A stretch of DNA of 6,511 bases from Bacillota bacterium (GTDB lineage: Bacteria; Bacillota; Clostridia; Peptostreptococcales; Anaerovoracaceae): contig JAEEIC010000203.1 of the NCBI GenBank assembly GCA_016281165.1, positions 1 through 6,511 of the forward strand. Direction: 5' to 3'. Positions 5,021 to 6,511 of the stretch are shown piece after piece (positions within the stretch are counted from its first letter, which is position 1; each line of letters opens with the position of its first letter). The notes below the pieces were generated by a model, which searched no databases, was not told the origin of the DNA, and saw only the letters and a list, made by a program, of their open reading frames with translations. The position numbers were made by a program, and so were the translations under genes.

Positions 5021-6511
5021 ATGCGGAATACAGGTCCGGGCGGGGAGCTGCCCTTAAAAAGAGCGAATATCAAGGTAAAGGGCATAGTCCAGGGCGTCGG
5101 CTTCAGGCCGTTCATCCACCGGCAGACCGAAAAGTACGGCCTCAAGGGCTGGGTGAGGAACACCTCCGACGGAGCCGAGATCGAGATAGAGGGGCCCGAA
5201 GACAGTATAGACCGCTTCGCGGCCGAGCTTTGGACCCGAAAGCCCCTGCTGGCCCTGATCGAAGACGTGAGGACGGAAAAATTTCCGGATCTTAAGGACT
5301 ACGAACGCTTTGAGATCATAGAGAGCAGGTCCCTGGGCAGAAGGAACACCCTCATCTCGCCCGACGTCGCCCTCTGCGACGACTGCCTGCGGGAGCTCTT
5401 CGATCCCGCGGACAGAAGATACCGCTACCCTTACATAAACTGCACCAACTGCGGTCCCCGCTTCACCATCATAAAGGACGTGCCCTACGACAGGGCGATG
5501 ACCACCATGGCGGAATTCGCCATGTGCCCGGTCTGTCATAAAGAATACACCGATATCGGAGACAGAAGATATCACGCCGAGCCCACCTGCTGCCCCGAAT
5601 GCGGGCCGCGGCTGCGCTATCTTGACGGAAGCGGCCGGCCTGAGGAGGGCGATCCCGTGAGCCTCGCGGCCCGGGACTTAAGAGAAGGAAAGATCGTCGC
5701 CGTGAAGGGCCTGGGTGGCATACACCTGGCCTGCGTAGCGGAGGACAGCGCCGCCGCGCTCCTCAGAGCCAGAAAGCAGCGGGACGAAAAGCCCTTCGCC
5801 CTCATGTGCAAAGACCTTGAGACCGTAAAAAGGATCTGCGCCGTCGACGGGACCGAGGAAAGGCTCCTTAGCGATCACAAAAGGCCCATAGTGCTGCTGA
5901 AGAAAAAGGACGCCCAAAGCTTCAGAGAGGTGAGCGGGAACGGAAGGCTGGGGGTCATGCTCCCCTATACGCCAGTCCAGCACCTGCTCTTCGCCGAATG
6001 CCCCGACACGCTGATAATGACCAGCGCCAATCTCTCGGACCTCCCCATCATCTATGAGGACGAAGAGGCGCTGGAAAAGCTCAGAGGCATCGCGGACAGC
6101 TTCCTTCTGGGCGACAGGAAGATACATACCCGCTGCGACGACTCCCTGGTCTACGCCTTCAGGGGAAAGGAATACCCCGTGCGGCGCTCGAGGGGCTACG
6201 TGCCCTTCCCGCTGAACCTTGAAGGGGCGGACGCGATGATACTGGCTCTGGGGGCCGAGCAGAAGGCCTCGTTCTGTGTGTCGCGCGAGGGCAGCGTCTT
6301 TCCCAGCCAGCATATAGGAGACCTCAAGAACCTCGAGACCTTCGAGAACTACCGGCAGCAGATAAGCCACTTCGAGAGGATGTTCTCGGTAAAGCCCGAA
6401 AAGCTCGTCTGCGATCTTCATCCCGACTATCTTTCGACCGTCTACGCGGAGGAAAGAGCGGAGAAGGATGCTCTGCCCCTCGTCAGAGTGCAGCACCACT
6501 GGGCCCACATG
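5021..6511 (+). CDS. hypF: Carbamoyltransferase HypF, [NiFe]-hydrogenase maturation (3'-truncated by window edge)
   Basis: HypF uses carbamoyl phosphate and ATP to carbamoylate the C-terminal cysteine of HypE, the first step in making the cyanide ligands of the [NiFe]-hydrogenase active site. The window shows 497 residues in frame of the usual ~750. Domains in order are an N-terminal acylphosphatase domain (about 15-105: VQGVGFRPF with Arg29, and Asn47 in GWVRNTSDG), two zinc fingers (Cys119/122 with Cys141/144; Cys169/172 with Cys191/194, matching E. coli HypF spacing) and a YrdC/Sua5-like domain (about 213-395: KGLGGIHLAC, RKQRDEKPFA, LGVMLPYTPVQHLL, MTSAN, RRSRGYVP). The Kae1-like domain follows (from about 405: LALGAEQKASF, CDLHPDY, QHHWAH). 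The ATG at 5021 is the only plausible in-frame start before the acylphosphatase motif; an in-frame stop lies at 4982. No Shine-Dalgarno precedes it. Other hyp genes may follow downstream, but none is visible. Confidence 0.95.
   Translation, partial: MRNTGPGGELPLKRANIKVKGIVQGVGFRPFIHRQTEKYGLKGWVRNTSDGAEIEIEGPEDSIDRFAAELWTRKPLLALIEDVRTEKFPDLKDYERFEIIESRSLGRRNTLISPDVALCDDCLRELFDPADRRYRYPYINCTNCGPRFTIIKDVPYDRAMTTMAEFAMCPVCHKEYTDIGDRRYHAEPTCCPECGPRLRYLDGSGRPEEGDPVSLAARDLREGKIVAVKGLGGIHLACVAEDSAAALLRARKQRDEKPFALMCKDLETVKRICAVDGTEERLLSDHKRPIVLLKKKDAQSFREVSGNGRLGVMLPYTPVQHLLFAECPDTLIMTSANLSDLPIIYEDEEALEKLRGIADSFLLGDRKIHTRCDDSLVYAFRGKEYPVRRSRGYVPFPLNLEGADAMILALGAEQKASFCVSREGSVFPSQHIGDLKNLETFENYRQQISHFERMFSVKPEKLVCDLHPDYLSTVYAEERAEKDALPLVRVQHHWAHM

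Noticed and set aside
5678..6508. Minus-strand open frame opposite hypF (and 5054-5575)
   Set aside because: It is fully antisense to hypF, whose domains are continuous and unmistakable. It has no convincing start context and no recognisable motifs.

Overview
The window holds two transcriptional blocks, both on the + strand. The first (3-4848) is a head-to-tail array of four closely related M20-family metallo-amidohydrolase genes: one cut by the left window edge (3-785) and three complete copies (856-2169, 2198-3508, 3538-4848; 437, 436 and 436 aa). The second (5021 to the right edge) is the first 497 codons of hypF, the carbamoyltransferase that starts cyanide-ligand synthesis for [NiFe]-hydrogenases. 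Between them, 4849-5020 carries a strong intrinsic terminator (4880-4923) and then an AT-rich promoter-like segment (4981-5009) just in front of hypF.

The amidohydrolase copies repeat with a start-to-start period of 1342 and 1340 bp. Each complete copy has its own Shine-Dalgarno sequence and the genes are 28-70 nt apart, so they look like one operon. No promoter is visible inside the array, so the promoter probably lies upstream of the window, where more copies may also exist. All complete copies keep the motifs of active M20 enzymes: GELDA, CCGHN, the SEE pair, the central QH, the SHAA lid motif, the STD block and the late HG(D/E)D motif. CGHN (rather than CGHD) and the STD motif place them nearest the AbgB/ACY1L2-like amidohydrolases. 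The substrate cannot be read from sequence. Copies differ most just after the QH motif and in the last quarter, which suggests a family diverging in specificity. Patchy nucleotide identity among copies indicates gene conversion or unequal recombination.

The organism is probably an anaerobic bacterium. The DNA is GC-rich yet uses many AGA/AGG and ATA codons, has AAGGAG-type ribosome binding sites and an intrinsic terminator, and encodes [NiFe]-hydrogenase maturation. Amino-acid- or peptide-fermenting Clostridia or Synergistota would fit, but this is a weak inference. Nothing suggests a mobile element, RNA gene or CRISPR array. The main point of interest is the diversifying four-copy array; I do not see clear evidence of a wholly new type of system.
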